Below are positions 44,902 through 57,674 of a stretch of DNA of 64,000 bases, in pieces; the stretch's first letter is position 1, and the number at the start of each line of letters is the position of its first letter. The stretch comes from Allium sativum (lineage: Eukaryota; Streptophyta; Magnoliopsida; Asparagales; Amaryllidaceae), in contig CM060912.1 in NCBI GenBank assembly GCA_030737875.1, positions 456,944,310 to 457,008,309 on the forward strand, given 5' to 3'. The notes under the pieces are model-generated. The model searched no databases, was not told where the DNA came from, and saw only the letters and a program-made list of their open reading frames with translations. The translations under genes and the position numbers were made by a program.

Positions 44902-47047
44902 TTCTCCCACCCTTAAAGAATTTCGTCCCCGAAATTCGATAAGAGTAAAAATAGATAACCCCTCGCAATATCCATCCATAAAGTGTGCATCCAATTGTTG
45001 CAAACATTGTGCACATGTGCAAAGTGAGATACATCATAGTAAAGTATGTATGCCTAATTTGGATCCACCTGTATGTATGCAAATTTTAAAAACTCTTTCA
45101 AAACATAATGTTCACATCGTAAATATACTTGCAGTTCTATATGAATGCAATATTCTTGAAAAAGCAAAATATTTTTCATCCAAGTTTTCCCACACTCTTA
45201 TAGAATAAGAGCATAGTTCACCCAATTGTCGCATCCAAAACCATACCATCCATCATTAAATTCGAAATTTAGAAAAATCTAATTTTCCAAATTTGATTTC
45301 CTTATCTTACGAAAAGATATAAAACGGAAAAATTCACATCCTCCATTTTTCTTTTCTAATGGTACTTGGATTTTTATATGACTATTCTATGAAGATTTCC
45401 TATTTTCCTATCCAAGCACAACCCCATAAGAAAATTACTTCTCTTTTTCCACTTATCTTGGAAAAATTTCATATTTATTCATCTTTTTTCTTAAGATTTC
45501 CATTTTCTTTTCCCGTCACATTCGTTGCCTTACTGAATTTATTGTTTCTTGTTAGGTAGGCTTTTCTCTTTCTTAGCTTATTTGACTTAATCCAATTACT
45601 TAAGTTTATTATTTCAAATAAGCTTTTTCTGTTTTCAACTCAAACAGCATCCTACACAGCTACTACTATGGGCCAAGAATCTTAGGACTTTGTCATCTCA
45701 GACAATTGCGAGTCCACACAACAGGATCTACCCACTTACTTGCCCTTTACTACTTAGTAGTCACTACTAGTCCTTGCTGTGTATTACTAGACTATCCTTT
45801 TTTTCTTTTTCTCCAGCAACAAACCTAGGTTTCTCAATGCTTATGCATTCTACGGGAAAATTTTCATTTGTTTAATATTAGCTAATCCCTGACGGTAAAT
45901 TGGCAAGAGAGTAACTCCCTAAATATCAACCCCGAAGACCGAAATCAACATTAGATTGACACTTAGAGAATCACTCAACTCAACCATTCTCTAGTTGGTT
46001 CCAATTGTTTAATTCATAGCTTTATCTTTCTCTCGTTCTATTCTAGACACTAATCCTTACCTACTCCATTCTTTTTTAAAACATGGTTTGGCCTCCTTTC
46101 TTTTCATTACATTTTTCTTTCAAAAATTAAAAGTGTTAAAACTTTATTTTCTTCTCCAAAACTTGTTTTCGCCAAACCATAAAAACATATCACAATATAA
46201 AAATGCAAAACATTTTTTTTTCAAATCACAAAGCTGGAGTAGACAAGGATAACTATCGGTCTTATATTGTTTCTAATTACAATGTTAATTTAACTACTCG
46301 TTATAAGGTGCAGACATTTATTCTATTTCTACAACTTATTTTGTCCACCCAACAAAATTTCTTTGTAAATCAATAATCAAAATTTATTGGTAACAGAATA
46401 GAATTTCAATACTTCTGTTCATATATGAAAACTTGCAAGCTATTTATGCTCCATAATATGCACCTTTTTATGAGAGAATTCTTTTAAAACAAGAAATCAT
46501 TGTTTTACACAATATACCCCACTTTACTTTAAAACCAAACATGCATTTATCAAAATACTTTTAAGATTAAATCTTGGAAAATACCACAAATCCTTTTACA
46601 AATTCAAGTTCTTAAAAGTTTATCATTGGGTTAGATTCAAAGCAGGTCTTCAACTCAACTAGGCTTTCTTAGGCACTTTCACGAATTCAATTCTCTTAAC
46701 TATATATATTCCTAATCCATTTTTCATATTTCAACTCTTTCTAGTTTCAATGGTTTCATTTCTAAGCCCACTAATTTGAAATACAAATATTTCAGTTTCC
46801 ATCCTATGGGATACTTTTCTTTCTCTAGCTTCAAGTCATATTGTACAATTTCCCAACCACCTAATTGTTTCCAAATTCCTATGTTCATTCCTTGAGTGTG
46901 CAAACTTGATATCCCAACTCTTTTCATGTCTAGTGGGCTACTATATGGACTTAGGTTTATATATATAATATATTTATAGTTTAGAAAATACAAATACGTT
47001 CACTCATTATCTCCCTAAGATCACTAAACCGAAGCTTTGGTACCAGA
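44902..47047 (-). other. Interior of G, noncoding, with polypurine tract and primer site
   Basis: On the minus strand: primer site TGGTACCAAAGC (47045-47034), differing at two positions from the usual TGGTATCAGAGC; no gag or pol; at about 45975-45900 GTTGATTTCGGTCTTCGGG as in I; polypurine tract CTTTAAGGGTGGGAGAA (44918-44902). Confidence 0.75.
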
Positions 47048-48489
47048 TGTAACAACCCGGATTCCGACAGACCGATTTTTTTTCAAAAATCCAATCTATC
47101 GAAACCCGAGTTGGGTGCTCTGGTATCCTGCAGAAAAAGACAGAGATAAAGAAACATGTTAGAACTCGTAAAGCATCTCACAGCAGAAGGAAATAAAGTA
47201 TAATATTCAAATATTGCTTTACCTTATTAACAATACGGCTAAACCAGTATCCAAAGCTATACCATCTCTGTCATGAACCAAAACTGGAAGTATGTAATGA
47301 GGAGGGGGTCAGAACATAAGTTCTGTGTGAATGGACTTAGAATAAACTTCTGTATAATCCTATATATACCGTTCAGTTACATTTTCTTGGTTATTAGGTT
47401 GTTAACAATGTTAGCTCTCTAGGCTATAATCATGTCCCACTAGTAGATTAACCTAATACAACGTATATGTAGATACGCCAACTCGTGTAATCCTTTCCAT
47501 GTATATATACAGTCCTTTGTCGTATGTCGTACGGGCTTCATCATGTAAATCTATACTACTTCAGTGTAGTGCCACCATTCTCGAAATCGTTTGGACTGCC
47601 ACTCTTGATCTTGCTAGATTCCGTGTATTACCTAGATCTAATCTAGGGTTTACTATCGAGCGCTTCCTCGATTCAACCAGGGTTTACGCTACCCAAGGCC
47701 ACTGGGTTTATGCTACCTATTGAACGCTTTCTAGATCCGACCAGGGTTTATGCTACCTAGGGCCACTAGGGTTTATGCTACCTATCGAACAATGCCCCCT
47801 AGTCTAGGACACACTACCCAGAGCGATGAATGTTTGTAGACTTTCCCCACGTACGCGTCGTGAATCTTTTTCGATGTTTTGTTTCACATGTCCACTATAT
47901 GTGCGGCCCGAGTCCCGTGGCAGGGCTAATCAAGAAACACGGAACTCGGTCGGGAGCTTTAAGTTATCTGCCGATGTAGATGCTAAGGTCTGTTTTAACT
48001 GTGTGGGGCTATGGTCCCACTTGACCCCTCTCTCAACTAATGAAAGGCACCCAAGAAAATCAAGAATGAGAACTGTACACCGGCCCCCTATGCCCAACAA
48101 ACCTATTGGCCAACCTCACCCATAACTAGATAGCAAGTATATGGTCTTTTGGAGTTCTCTGCCTTTCTGCTTCACCTGCTCGATTGACTCAAGATGGTAG
48201 GTAGACGACGACGTGCTATCACAGGGCTAATCTAGATATCACCGCTTCCTGCTGGTCCATCCTAGTCTTTAGGTTGCCTTATATTGCAGCCAAGGCATAC
48301 TCTTGGTTCTTCTAATGCAGACCTTAACCTATGTGAGGCCAGGAGGATCATCTACAACCTCACAGAGGGATACCAAGGGTACAATCACGTCCCCTCGAAG
48401 CCGCGTGCTTCGTAACCCAGACCGTTGGAGCCGTCTTCTTGGTCAGACGGACGTTCGCTCCTTCTCGTGTTCTACTTGGCTTTCTTGAC

Positions 48490-49040
48490 AAAGGTTTACT
48501 ACATAGTTCTCTTAACTAAGGTTTACTACTTAGTTTCCTGAATCGTTCATTTTCTTAACTAAGGTTTACTACTTAGTCCTCTTAACTAAGGTTTACTACT
48601 TAGTTTCTCTTAATCGTTCGTTTTCTTAACTAAGGTTTACTGCTTAGTCCTCTTAATTAAGGTTTACTACTTAGTTTCCTGAATCGTTCGTTCTCTTAAC
48701 TAAGGTTTACTACTTAGTTTCTCTTAATCGTTCGTTTTCTTAACTAAGTTTTAAAACTTAGTCCCCTTAACCAAGGTTTACTACTTAGTTTCCTGAATCG
48801 TTCGTTTTCTTAACTAAGGTTTACTACTTAGTTTCTCTTAATCGTTCGTTTTCTTAACTAAGGTTTACAACTTAGTCCCCTTAACTAAGGTTTACTACTT
48901 TGTACTATTTCTCGTTATTTACTTAGTTCTCTTGACAAAGGTTTATTACTTGGTTCTCTTAACCAAGGTTTGATACTTAGTTTCTGCTACTTAGTTCTCT
49001 TTAACTAAGGTTTGTTACTTAGTTCCTTTTAACTAAGGTT
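48490..49040 (-). repeat. Tandem array of AACTAAGGTTTACTACTTAGTT units in G 5' LTR
   Basis: Counterpart of 42005-42560 with small differences in copy order. Confidence 0.85.
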
Positions 49041-49607
49041 TACCTATGAATTAAAGCATGACTTAAGTTCTCTTTATCAAATGATAGCATACGGGTGTTC
49101 TCCCACATTTCCAGCTTAGATTAACTTATTTCATGGTATAAGTCGTCCCACCCTTCGAGTCTTGTATTACATCTTAAGTCATGTTCATTTCTTATCCCTA
49201 GGATAACTTTTTCTATTATTTAATCTTATCATTCCACACTTTTCCTTGCTTTGATACTGTTATATTGGTTAAGTTTGCCCATGTCTCCAAGTTGACTTAA
49301 CCCCCAATCACGTATTCAATTCAACCCACGCGTCATGTCAAATTGGTTAAGTGTTTTCTATCAGTTCATGTTGACTTAACCTACCCATATATCATGTCAA
49401 ATTGGTTAAGTGTTATCCAGCAGTTCACGTTGACTTAAACCACCCATATATCATGTTAAATTGGTTAAGTGTTATCCAGCAGTTCACGTTGACTTAAACC
49501 ACCCATATATCATGTCAAATTGGTTAAGTGTTATCTATCAGTTCGTGTTGACTTAACCTTACCATACTAGCATGTGTCATTAGCATTAATTAATTATTAA
49601 TGCCCAA

Positions 49608-49806
49608 CCTCTCACATTAGACCTATTGTTGTGATCACTGGATGTGCCGGTTGGTTCCGAGAAGGATTACACCACAACTCAATCTAACCTCGGGTTTCAA
49701 GAACGTTATAACTAACTTCTCACATTAGAACCTATTGTTTGCGGTCACTGGATGTGTCGGGCGGTTCCGGGCAGGATTACACTGCAAACTCATACTAACC
49801 TCGAGT
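49608..49806 (-). repeat. Paired hairpin modules, G 5' LTR
   Basis: Counterpart of 43123-43322. Confidence 0.8.
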
Positions 49807-51113
49807 TAGCCATGTTTCATGTTTAGCCTATTGACAAATTCACAAATATGTTCATGTTCTTGTTATTCCACTAGTGTCAATTTTCATGTTATATTTCTAA
49901 ACTTCCCATTTCTTTAACCAATCAAACCCAAATTAAATTAAAACACTCATGCCTCAAATTTCAGGTTTTTGAATTAGATTTCACAATTACATGAGACAGA
50001 TTAAACCCAAAATTATCCAATTCCGATTAGGTTTCTAGTTTACCAATTTCTTCACCAAATTAGGATTTTTATCTTTAAATCATTTTTCCCCAAATCCCCT
50101 ATTCAAACTTTATTTACCTTTAGCATAAGTTACTCCAAATTACTAATTTCACGATCCTTTCCCCTTATTTCCTTGAATAATATCAATATATACTCTGCCA
50201 ATTACGCCAATATTTGCAATAATAATCGTTATGCCACAAATCCCAAATTACAAATTATATTCCTCGACTGCATAAAATAGATTATGCCCAATATTTGCAA
50301 ATAATCGTTATGCCACAAACCCCAAATTACAGATTATATTCCTCGACTGCATAAAATAGATTATGCCCAATATTCCCGTATTCCAACCATACGTATGTAT
50401 AATAAGATTTCGTCTAGGTTCGAGATAACCTAGATCCAAAAATAAAAGGGAAAGAGAATAAAAGAACAATTATTATAACATGAATCTTGAATTGAATTTA
50501 TAACTGGGGAATGATGAACGATAATAATACTATTATACAACAAGTTTATTATAATTCCACTCACCTTGACTGGATTGGGGAAAATAAACGATTTGTTGAT
50601 GTAGAACGTTGATTTAATCTTCTTATTTGATTGTTGGTGAAGAGCATGAATTGTTGATGAAGAACTTTGCTACTTGATTTGATTAAACTCCAAATTTGAT
50701 GAAGAACTTGCAATATAATTTAGAGTTTTGGGGCGGCGGCCATGTTTGGTTGAAGTTTGGCGGCATGGAGGTGTCTTCAGGAATTGTTATGAATTTCGAA
50801 CTATTTTGAATTTTTGTTGAATCTTCTAAAGGCCATAACTCCTTCATACGGAGTCCGATTTACGCAAACTTGGATTTTATTTCAAGCAAAATTCGAGATG
50901 AATGCAATAGTGATGTCTGTTTTACTTAATTACTGATATTTAAATTAAGTATCCTTATTTTGTTATCTTTTCCGTTGCGCACACTGTTATCGAATTAATT
51001 TTTCCTTCTCTTCCATATATTAATTAATTTTCATTATACATCACCATTATTTACCTATCTATGCATATACACATATTTTTAATTATATTAAAAATGCGGG
51101 GTGTTACAATAAC

Positions 51114-51329
51114 TGCCAAAAAGAAATGTTGTCACAAATAAGTATTTATTACAACTGGCCAAAAGAACAGATGTAATAGACATCTAATACAACTAACAAA
51201 ATAAAAGATTTGTTGAAAACTATTTTATTACAACTTTCAAAATAAAATTGTTGTGCAAACCTCTATTACAACTGTCATTTTGTGGCAATTGTAAAACTAT
51301 AGCTATAGTAAGATATTTTTATTGTAGTG
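51114..51329 (+). repeat. Right subterminal and terminal repeats of F, second part
   Basis: ACAACTG words in both orientations and the terminal TATTTTTATTGTAGTG, inverse of the left end. Confidence 0.65.
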
Positions 51330-51704
51330 AGTGTAGCACCGTTGCCGTCAATTCTTCGCGTTTGTCTATAGTTGTTTTAGGTATCGATAGAAGAACTTTC
51401 TAAAATATACTGAGTGGGCGGAGCGACCCTATTGGCTTGAAAGCGCATGATATCCTTATGGATACTCTGGTGCAGCCTTTGCATCAAGTCAATATTTTAG
51501 TTAATCTCCTCGTTAAGCTGTTGTTGAGTTTCCTCCAACTTCTTTGGTCATTTCGAAGAATTGCGCTTGCATGACCGGAGCTTACGGGTTGGAGTAAATT
51601 GCCATATCCATGGAGGTCGGACACCCTAAAGTTTGACCATGTAGAGAGGTTTCCGAGTCGACGGTCAAAGGTCCGATAAGAGGAACTTTTCCTTTCTTCA
51701 CCAT
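51330..51704 (-). pseudogene. Element K gag fragment, upstream part
   Basis: From an ATG at 51704 the minus strand reads MVKKGKVPLIGPLTV..., then after stops and a frameshift QFFEMTK and TQQQLNEEINQNIDLMQRLHQS, a hydrophilic helical stretch. Position just inside an LTR suggests a retrotransposon gag N-terminus. It continues at 37618 beyond element F. Confidence 0.35.
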
Positions 51705-52569
51705 ATCGGCAAATTTGGTCAGAAAGTCTAAGGAGACCTAAGTAGAGTTTCCAAGTTTCGGATGAAAACGGTAGGAAAGATGGAGTCTTTTGCTCTCAAT
51801 GAAAGTACTAGAATGTATATGTGCAAAAGTTAGCACAACACTCAAAGAGTTCCAAGATAATGAAACTATACATTTGTAGTGGAATCTATATTCAGGAAAG
51901 TAAATAACATAGTATTTTATAGTTGTTCGGTCTACGAGAATCTACATCAACTTTGAAGGTTTTGCACATTTTATTCACTTTTAGTCTAGGTACAATGGAG
52001 GGAACCATTGTTCCATGTGAATACATTGGCAATGGCGGAAAGTAATTTCTACAAGGTCCAAAATGAAGCCCAAGTCCTTCCCGAAATGCCTATACTAAAA
52101 AAAATGTCCAAGTGTCCAAAAAGAGGTAGGTTTCTTCTTCCCTTAGTGATGTAGCAAACCTGGAGGTCAAGGAGACAATATCTTCTTCCAAAAGTGTTAA
52201 AGGAGAAAAAAATCTAAACAATCCAACCCCTTTCTGGAAGTAGAATGAGGTCTATTTATAAGAGGAAGGATTAGGTGGGAGTAGGTAGGAGCTGAGGGTG
52301 GCAGGCATATGGCTCCATATTTCGCACCTAGGATCGGTACAGACCTCGGGGTCGGTACATATCCTGAAGAATTAGATTGTTCTGCTTCGAAGTCTCGAAC
52401 ATCTGAAATCCTTTGTTTTTGCCATTTTGCCTTCATATACATAGCCTGTTTTGCTTCCCGAAGTCTTGAATTCTTCTTCGACCCACTTCGTATATGATAG
52501 CACAAATCTTGGAAGTGAGGTTGTGGGATACAAACCGGGGGAGTTAAGGGCAATACCGACCTCGAGAGT
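51705..52569 (-). mobile_element. Element K: LTR and primer region remnant (Tat-like, minus strand)
   Basis: On the minus strand: TATA-like CTTATAAATAGACC (about 52262-52249), then CGTAGACCGAACAACTATAAAA as in C/D LTRs (GACGTAGG..GCCGAACCACTATAAA), then the LTR edge with TGCTAAC and CTTTCATTGAGA, matching the start of C (CTTTCACTGAGA). The LTR start is beyond I, which interrupts it at 52570. Apparent open frames here are shadows. Confidence 0.5.
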
Positions 52570-52811
52570 TGTAACACCCCATATTTTCTGTGAACGTAAA
52601 AGTAACAAAACAAAGTATACTTAATTTTTAAAAAAGAATTAAGGGAAACGGGTTACGCCATTGCGTTCATCTCGGAATTCTGCTTAAGACAAAGCCCGAG
52701 TTTGCGTAAATCGGACTCCGTATAAAGAAGTTATGGCCTTCAGAAGTTTCAGAAAATTTAATTAAAACAGCTCAGATTTAAGTTCGAAATTCAAATCACA
52801 CACCCGGGCTG

Positions 52812-52992
52812 GGCGGGAAATTTCCCGCCTAGGACCCAGGTCGACCAGGGAGTCGACCTGGGGGTCGACCTGGGTCACATTGGTCGGCCAAGGGGTCGAC
52901 CTCCCCCAATTTCCAGATCCGAGGACTGGTTCGTTTTTCTGCATTTGGACTCCTGTTCTGACCAGATTCATTGATCCCTATGCTATTTAAAC
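52812..52992 (+). promoter_or_regulatory. E2F-like palindrome, GTCGACC array and TATA box of I 5' LTR
   Basis: GGCGGGAAATTTCCCGCC (52812-52829), then four GTCGAC-type words (52839-52902), then TATTTAAAC at 52984-52992. The order matches the G LTR. The I 3' LTR has the same module at 61620-61788, with one A lost from the palindrome. Confidence 0.68.
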
Positions 52993-53181
52993 ACCCCCAA
53001 ACCCCACTTTCTCTCCACACCAAACCATTGTAACGCTATGTTGCCTTAGTTCTAATTAAAATAAATTAATGGCGTCTCTACCCTGCTTAAACCTAGGCTA
53101 GAACTAGTGCTTCTTCTTCTTCCAATCTAAATAGGATTAAAAGGGAACAACTACAACCCTTTTTGTTTAAGAATCCAACTA

Positions 53182-53190
53182 AGGTGAGTA
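53182..53190 (+). promoter_or_regulatory. Splice-donor-like site in I 5' LTR
   Basis: AAG|GTGAGT with intron start at 53184, about 200 nt after the TATA box. Counterpart at about 61979 in the 3' LTR. A strong acceptor (TTTTTCTTTTCAG) ends at 59399, at the start of the gag region. Confidence 0.5.
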
Positions 53191-55286
53191 TAGTTATTTT
53201 CAGATATGAAATTTAATTATGATCTTGACATGGTTATAAATCTGAATTTGAGATTATGCATATTCTTGTTATTAGATCTGTTTTTCTGTGTAGACCTATC
53301 TTATTAATATTATAGGAACTATTCTGTATCTCTTCCTCCGTTCAGTTCTATAGTCAAGCTACCACGAGCCTGAGCCAAATCTCATAAGAGATTGATGCAC
53401 GAATGCTAAATTTGGGAAAAATAGTGAACGATGCAGAATTAGACATAACTGATTTGTGACTGATTTGAGAAAAGAACATATGTTGTAATTTAAGATCTGG
53501 ATTTGGGCATACTATATATGATAGTCTGTGATTTGTAAGAAGGAGAACTATTGTGTATATAACTTAGGAACAAAGATCTATATTATAATAGGATAACTAT
53601 TAAATGTGAATACGCCTAAATGGGGATTTTGGATATTTGGCATACGCTGAAATCAAAGGCTATATTTTGGCATAATTCGTATTGTATATCATGATTTGGG
53701 GTTTTTGGAGGATATTCTGTACTGTGTAAATTTAACTAAATTTGGGGCATATGTTATATTGTGAATTATGACCATAATTTGAGCATGTAAAATTAGACTT
53801 ATGATTAGGCGAGGCATGTAACACCCCACCTCCGTTAAGGTCACTCACAAAGGGAATGCCTTAACTTTGGTGGAGCATTTTAGTAAACAGAACAGAAACT
53901 TACAAGACAGATAAAACAGTACTTGATAAATTTTAACTTTATTACAGCGGAAACAGAAATTAATATGGTTACATCCTTTCAAATTTCAGAATTCAAGTAC
54001 AAAATATCAGTCTTGTACAAAAGCCTTCAAAATGCATGGTTTAAAATCATAATCCCCATGGAACGGAAGTTATACAGACCCAAGCCATACTTTAAGCACT
54101 TCAAGCAAAGAGAAATCCGGATCAAGCTAAAGTATTCCCTCCTTGGATAACCTGGGGGGAAACGGAAGAAAGGAGGCGAAACAACAAGGGTCAGACAAAA
54201 AGTCTGGCAAGTCCAGTGACTTTCAGCATATGAACAGATAATAATAATATGATATGAACATAAAACTGGATGTGAGATAACTGTAACAGGTGTAGCAGAT
54301 ATAACAGAAAAACAGAATGATATAAACTATTGTTTTACACTTCTCTGCACTAATACTAGTATAACAGAATTAGGTGCCACCCTAATGTCTAAACAGAAAC
54401 GGGTACAGAATAATTTAACAGAAACAGATTGCTAATAATGGGCCTTTACTACCCGATCAGAGACAGACAGAAGAAGAAACAGATTAATCCTTATGGAAAC
54501 AGAATGTAGAATTAGGTGTACACTAGTAATGGGCCTTTACCTCCCGAACAGACGGTACCACACAGAAACAGACAGGTGTTACCACCCAACAGAAACAGAC
54601 GGTACCAACAGAAACAGACAGAACTAAGTGTACCCTAAAACCCTACCCCAAGCGATCGGCTCCCTAATACATAAATATTCTGTGTTGGCCCCACAGTAGG
54701 GTGTATCACTCCCTAAAGTGACAACCAATTGGCACAGACCTATTTACATATGTCACGGCGTCTTACATCCTCAGAGGCAGACCGGGATCCATGCACGCAC
54801 ATGACCCGGTTGGAACGCACCATCAACACCCCTCGCCATTATCAGAATGAACCTCTTATAATTAGTTCAGTAAGCGTGCCCGGACCCTACTTCCTGTTGG
54901 GTCAAAGTTTTGATACCAGAAAGGGTTACTGACCAATATGGGTCCCAAACAACAGATGACACAAGTAATTCCCCTCCTAACCTTGTGTCCCCAGACTAAC
55001 AGATTTCAGTTTAACTTGTCTACAAGTTTTCAGACATACAAAATTTAGATTTACTAGTTCACTGATCAGGCAATCAAGTTAACAGGTTTTCAGACTAACG
55101 GATCAGATGTTCGGTTTAACAGGCTTACAGATTAACTGGTTCCAGATTATCTAACTTTGTATTGGGCCTATGGATTCACGAAACGGGTTTATCAGATTCA
55201 TTGGTCCAATTGGTTTAACCTTACCCAACACGTTTTAGACATCACAATTATCTCAGATTTTCATTAATTAAATATTAATGCCCAAA

Positions 55287-55490
55287 CCTCTCACATTAGA
55301 CTGACAGTTTGCGGCTACTGGTTAGGCCGGTTGGTTCCGGGCAGGTTTCTGTCGCAAACTGAGTCTAACCTCGGGTTTCAAGCACGTTATGACTAACTTC
55401 TCACATTAGAACCTATCGTTTGCGACCACTGGAATATGCCGGGCGGTTCCGGGCAGAATTACGTCGCAAACTCATTCTAACCTCGAGTTA
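55287..55490 (-). repeat. Paired hairpin modules, J
   Basis: Two ~90-bp modules with GTTTGCGGC..CGCAAACT pairing, as in G and I. Confidence 0.8.
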
Positions 55491-56793
55491 GCCATGTTTA
55501 TCTTTGCGGCCAATTAATTAATGATTTACCATTTATACTCATGCCTAATATACATGTCAATTATTCATAGCTAATGACAACAACAGACTGAATATATCAA
55601 CTTAACGGATATAGCAGATAACAAGTTTTGCAGATTAGGCGACTTAACGGATTTAGCCGATTAAACAAACTAGCAGATTTTAGCATATAACATATTAGGC
55701 ATCTCAACAGACAAATTTAACAGACTAGGCATCTCAACCTAATTAGCAGTTTAGGCAGAATTGGCAGATTAGAACTAGCAAATTAGGCAAATATATTAGA
55801 TTTAATCATTCCTTAAGGTTTCACAACATATCTTGCCTAAATATAAATCTTGCCTAAGTTCACATGCATAAATAATAGTCATGATTCCCAATATGATCAT
55901 TTATCCCATGTTTGCATTAAATTCACATAGCACAGATTATGTTCATAATTTACCATATATCATATGTTCCCCTTTTTATTAAACTTGCAAAGTACAGAAG
56001 ATCCACATATAGATTATACCAAATATAACCATAGATTACTATGCATGTCATATATCCCAAAGATCCCTTACTTAGGTGTTTATTTACATAATAGATATCC
56101 TACTTCCATGTAAATCTTTCTACCTAAGCCATATTCCCTTTTTTTTTAAAGTCATAGTCCGTTATATAAAATATGCCCAAGGATCTAGATCTAACATGTA
56201 TTATGTCTTTCTATTCAGATCTTAATTTTTAACATGCCTTATATTCCAGATTTACAAGTCATATATTATCATATGATAATCCCAAATTATCATATATGCA
56301 TAGATCTAGATCTAGTTTACAACCTATGTCCTTCACTCAAATCAGTCACAAATCAGTCCAATTTTGCATCATTTATTTTATGGTCCCAAATATTTTAGCG
56401 TATGTTAATCTCTTATGAGATTGGCTTAGACTCGTGGTAGCCTGGCTATAGAACGAAAAGAGGAAAGAGATAAGATAGATCCAAACAGAACAGAAAAGAA
56501 CAGATATAATCTCATATTCAGATTTACAATTCATGTCACAATCAGAATTAACGTTTATATCGGAAAATAACTGTACTTGCCTTGATTGGATTAAAGAAAG
56601 AACCTTAACTTGTTGTAGAATCTTTGTAGAAACTTTAATCTCTAGTTTGAATTGAGTTGCTTAGGCTGATGTTGATTATCTTCTAGTTTTGATTCCAGCA
56701 GAGTAACGATGCCATTATTTTATTTTAGTTAGAATAAAGGCAGAGTATAGGTAGAATGAAGTTGTGTGGAGAGAAAGTGAGGTTTGGGGGTGT

Positions 56794-57000
56794 TTTTATA
56801 GGAGAATAGGGTGATTTAGAGCCTTCAGATCAGTCTAGAAGTCATCAGAATCGTACAGCTCGAATACACATCATCCAGCCACTCAAAAGAAGACACTTCA
56901 CCTCAGAACACTCCAGAATTCGGTGCTGGATTTGTATGGGCGCACTTGGCAGGTGCGCCAGTGTATTTTTGTACTGGCGCACTTCACAAGTGCGCCAGTG
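56794..57000 (-). promoter_or_regulatory. TATA box and GGCGCACTT palindromes of J
   Basis: On the minus strand CTATAAAAACA at 56801-56792. Upstream at 57000-56939 are two copies of GGCGCACTT..CA.GTGCGCC, each an inverted repeat. They occupy the slot filled by GTCGACC words and the E2F-like pair in G and I. Confidence 0.55.
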
Positions 57001-57470
57001 TATTCTGGCCTGTTTCCGGTTTTTCTGCCTAACTTCGTTCGTCCATATCTTCTTCATACGGACTCCGATTTACGCAAATTCGGACTCTATTTCGCGTATT
57101 TTTCCGAGACGAACACAATGGCGCAACCCGTTTCCCTTATTTCTTCTCCTAAAAATTAATTATACCTTGATTTTTAACTCTTATGTTTACAGAAAATACG
57201 GGGTGTTACAAGGCATGTCAATGGAATTTTAAGAGATGATTAAATCTGTTAAATTGCCTAATTTGCTGAAACTGTTGAAACTGAATACGGTAAATTTGGA
57301 GTATGAAAATCTGTAGACTCGATCTAAAATTGAGCAAAACGAGTTAATAGAACTTTGAATAATTTGCTGTAACTTGTAAAGAAGTTAAATTTGTTGAATT
57401 AGCATAATTAACCTAATATTGGCATAATCTGTGAATGAATACTTTAGCTAAGGATAAGAATGCTGAGACA

Positions 57471-57674
57471 CGAGGTTAGACTCTGTTTGCGGTGGAAGCC
57501 TGCCCGGACCCAATCGGCTTAACCAGGAACCGCAAACTGTCAGTCTAATGTGTGAGGTCGTAAGCATAACTAGAAGATGCTTAGACGTGAGGTTATGTCT
57601 ATCTTGCGGCAGAAGTCTTCCCGGAACCGCCCAACACATCAGCGACCACAAGCTATCGACCTAATGTGAGAGGT
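57471..57674 (+). repeat. Paired hairpin modules, I 5' LTR
   Basis: CGAGGTTAGACT..TTTGCGG...CCGCAAACTGTCAGTCTAATGTG and a second diverged copy. Confidence 0.8.

Larger units (their letters stand above)
40557..51108 (-). mobile_element. Element G: large non-coding LTR retrotransposon (LARD-like, minus strand)
   Basis: 10.55 kb with two long LTRs (4345 and 4061 bp), flanked by the 5-bp TSD ATAAC (40552-40556 and 51109-51113). Orientation is minus: the polypurine tract abuts the left LTR, and a degenerate initiator-Met-tRNA primer site abuts the right LTR. The 2.1 kb interior has no gag or pol, so the element relied on proteins from another. Its 3' untranslated part resembles that of I (shared GTTGATTTCGGTCTTC), linking it to the same gypsy group. 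Confidence 0.9.
47048..51108 (-). repeat. 5' LTR of element G (promoter deleted)
   Basis: Matches 40557-44901 but lacks 273 bp (equivalent of 44305-44577), with AATT microhomology at the junction (50792-50795). The loss removes the TATA box, the GTCGACC array and the E2F-like pair. Because the element is on the minus strand this is the LTR that should start transcription. Confidence 0.88.
37619..51329. mobile_element. Element F: non-autonomous CACTA-type transposon, split by G
   Basis: Left end CACTACAACAAAAAC (37619), right end GTTTTTATTGTAGTG-like (TATTTTTATTGTAGTG to 51329). Both ends are filled with subterminal ACAACTG/CAGTTGT words, as is usual for CACTA elements. Without the G insertion and its TSD, F is about 3.15 kb (37619-40556 plus 51114-51329). 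No transposase is visible, so it would depend on a helper. A clean 3-bp TSD is not evident (TAG on the left, AGT on the right). Confidence 0.72.
53817..57210 (-). mobile_element. Element J: solo LTR (minus strand) inserted in I's 5' LTR
   Basis: 3394 bp, on the minus strand TGTAACACCCCGTATTTTC...GGGGTGTTACA, with a perfect TSD AGGCA (53812-53816, 57211-57215). The intact equivalent in the I 3' LTR (GCGAGGCATGTCAATGG, about 62610) confirms the site. It is related to the I and G LTRs but differs in its promoter module. Noncoding; frames within are not genes. Solo LTRs arise by recombination between the two LTRs of one element. Confidence 0.92.

Noticed and set aside
37619..51329. A clean 3-bp TSD for the CACTA element
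   Set aside because: Flanks read TAG on the left and AGT on the right; I could not choose ends that give both perfect TIRs and a perfect duplication.
52197..52613. 138-codon minus-strand frame
   Set aside because: Spans the junction between K's LTR and the start of I at 52570, so it cannot be an ancestral gene.
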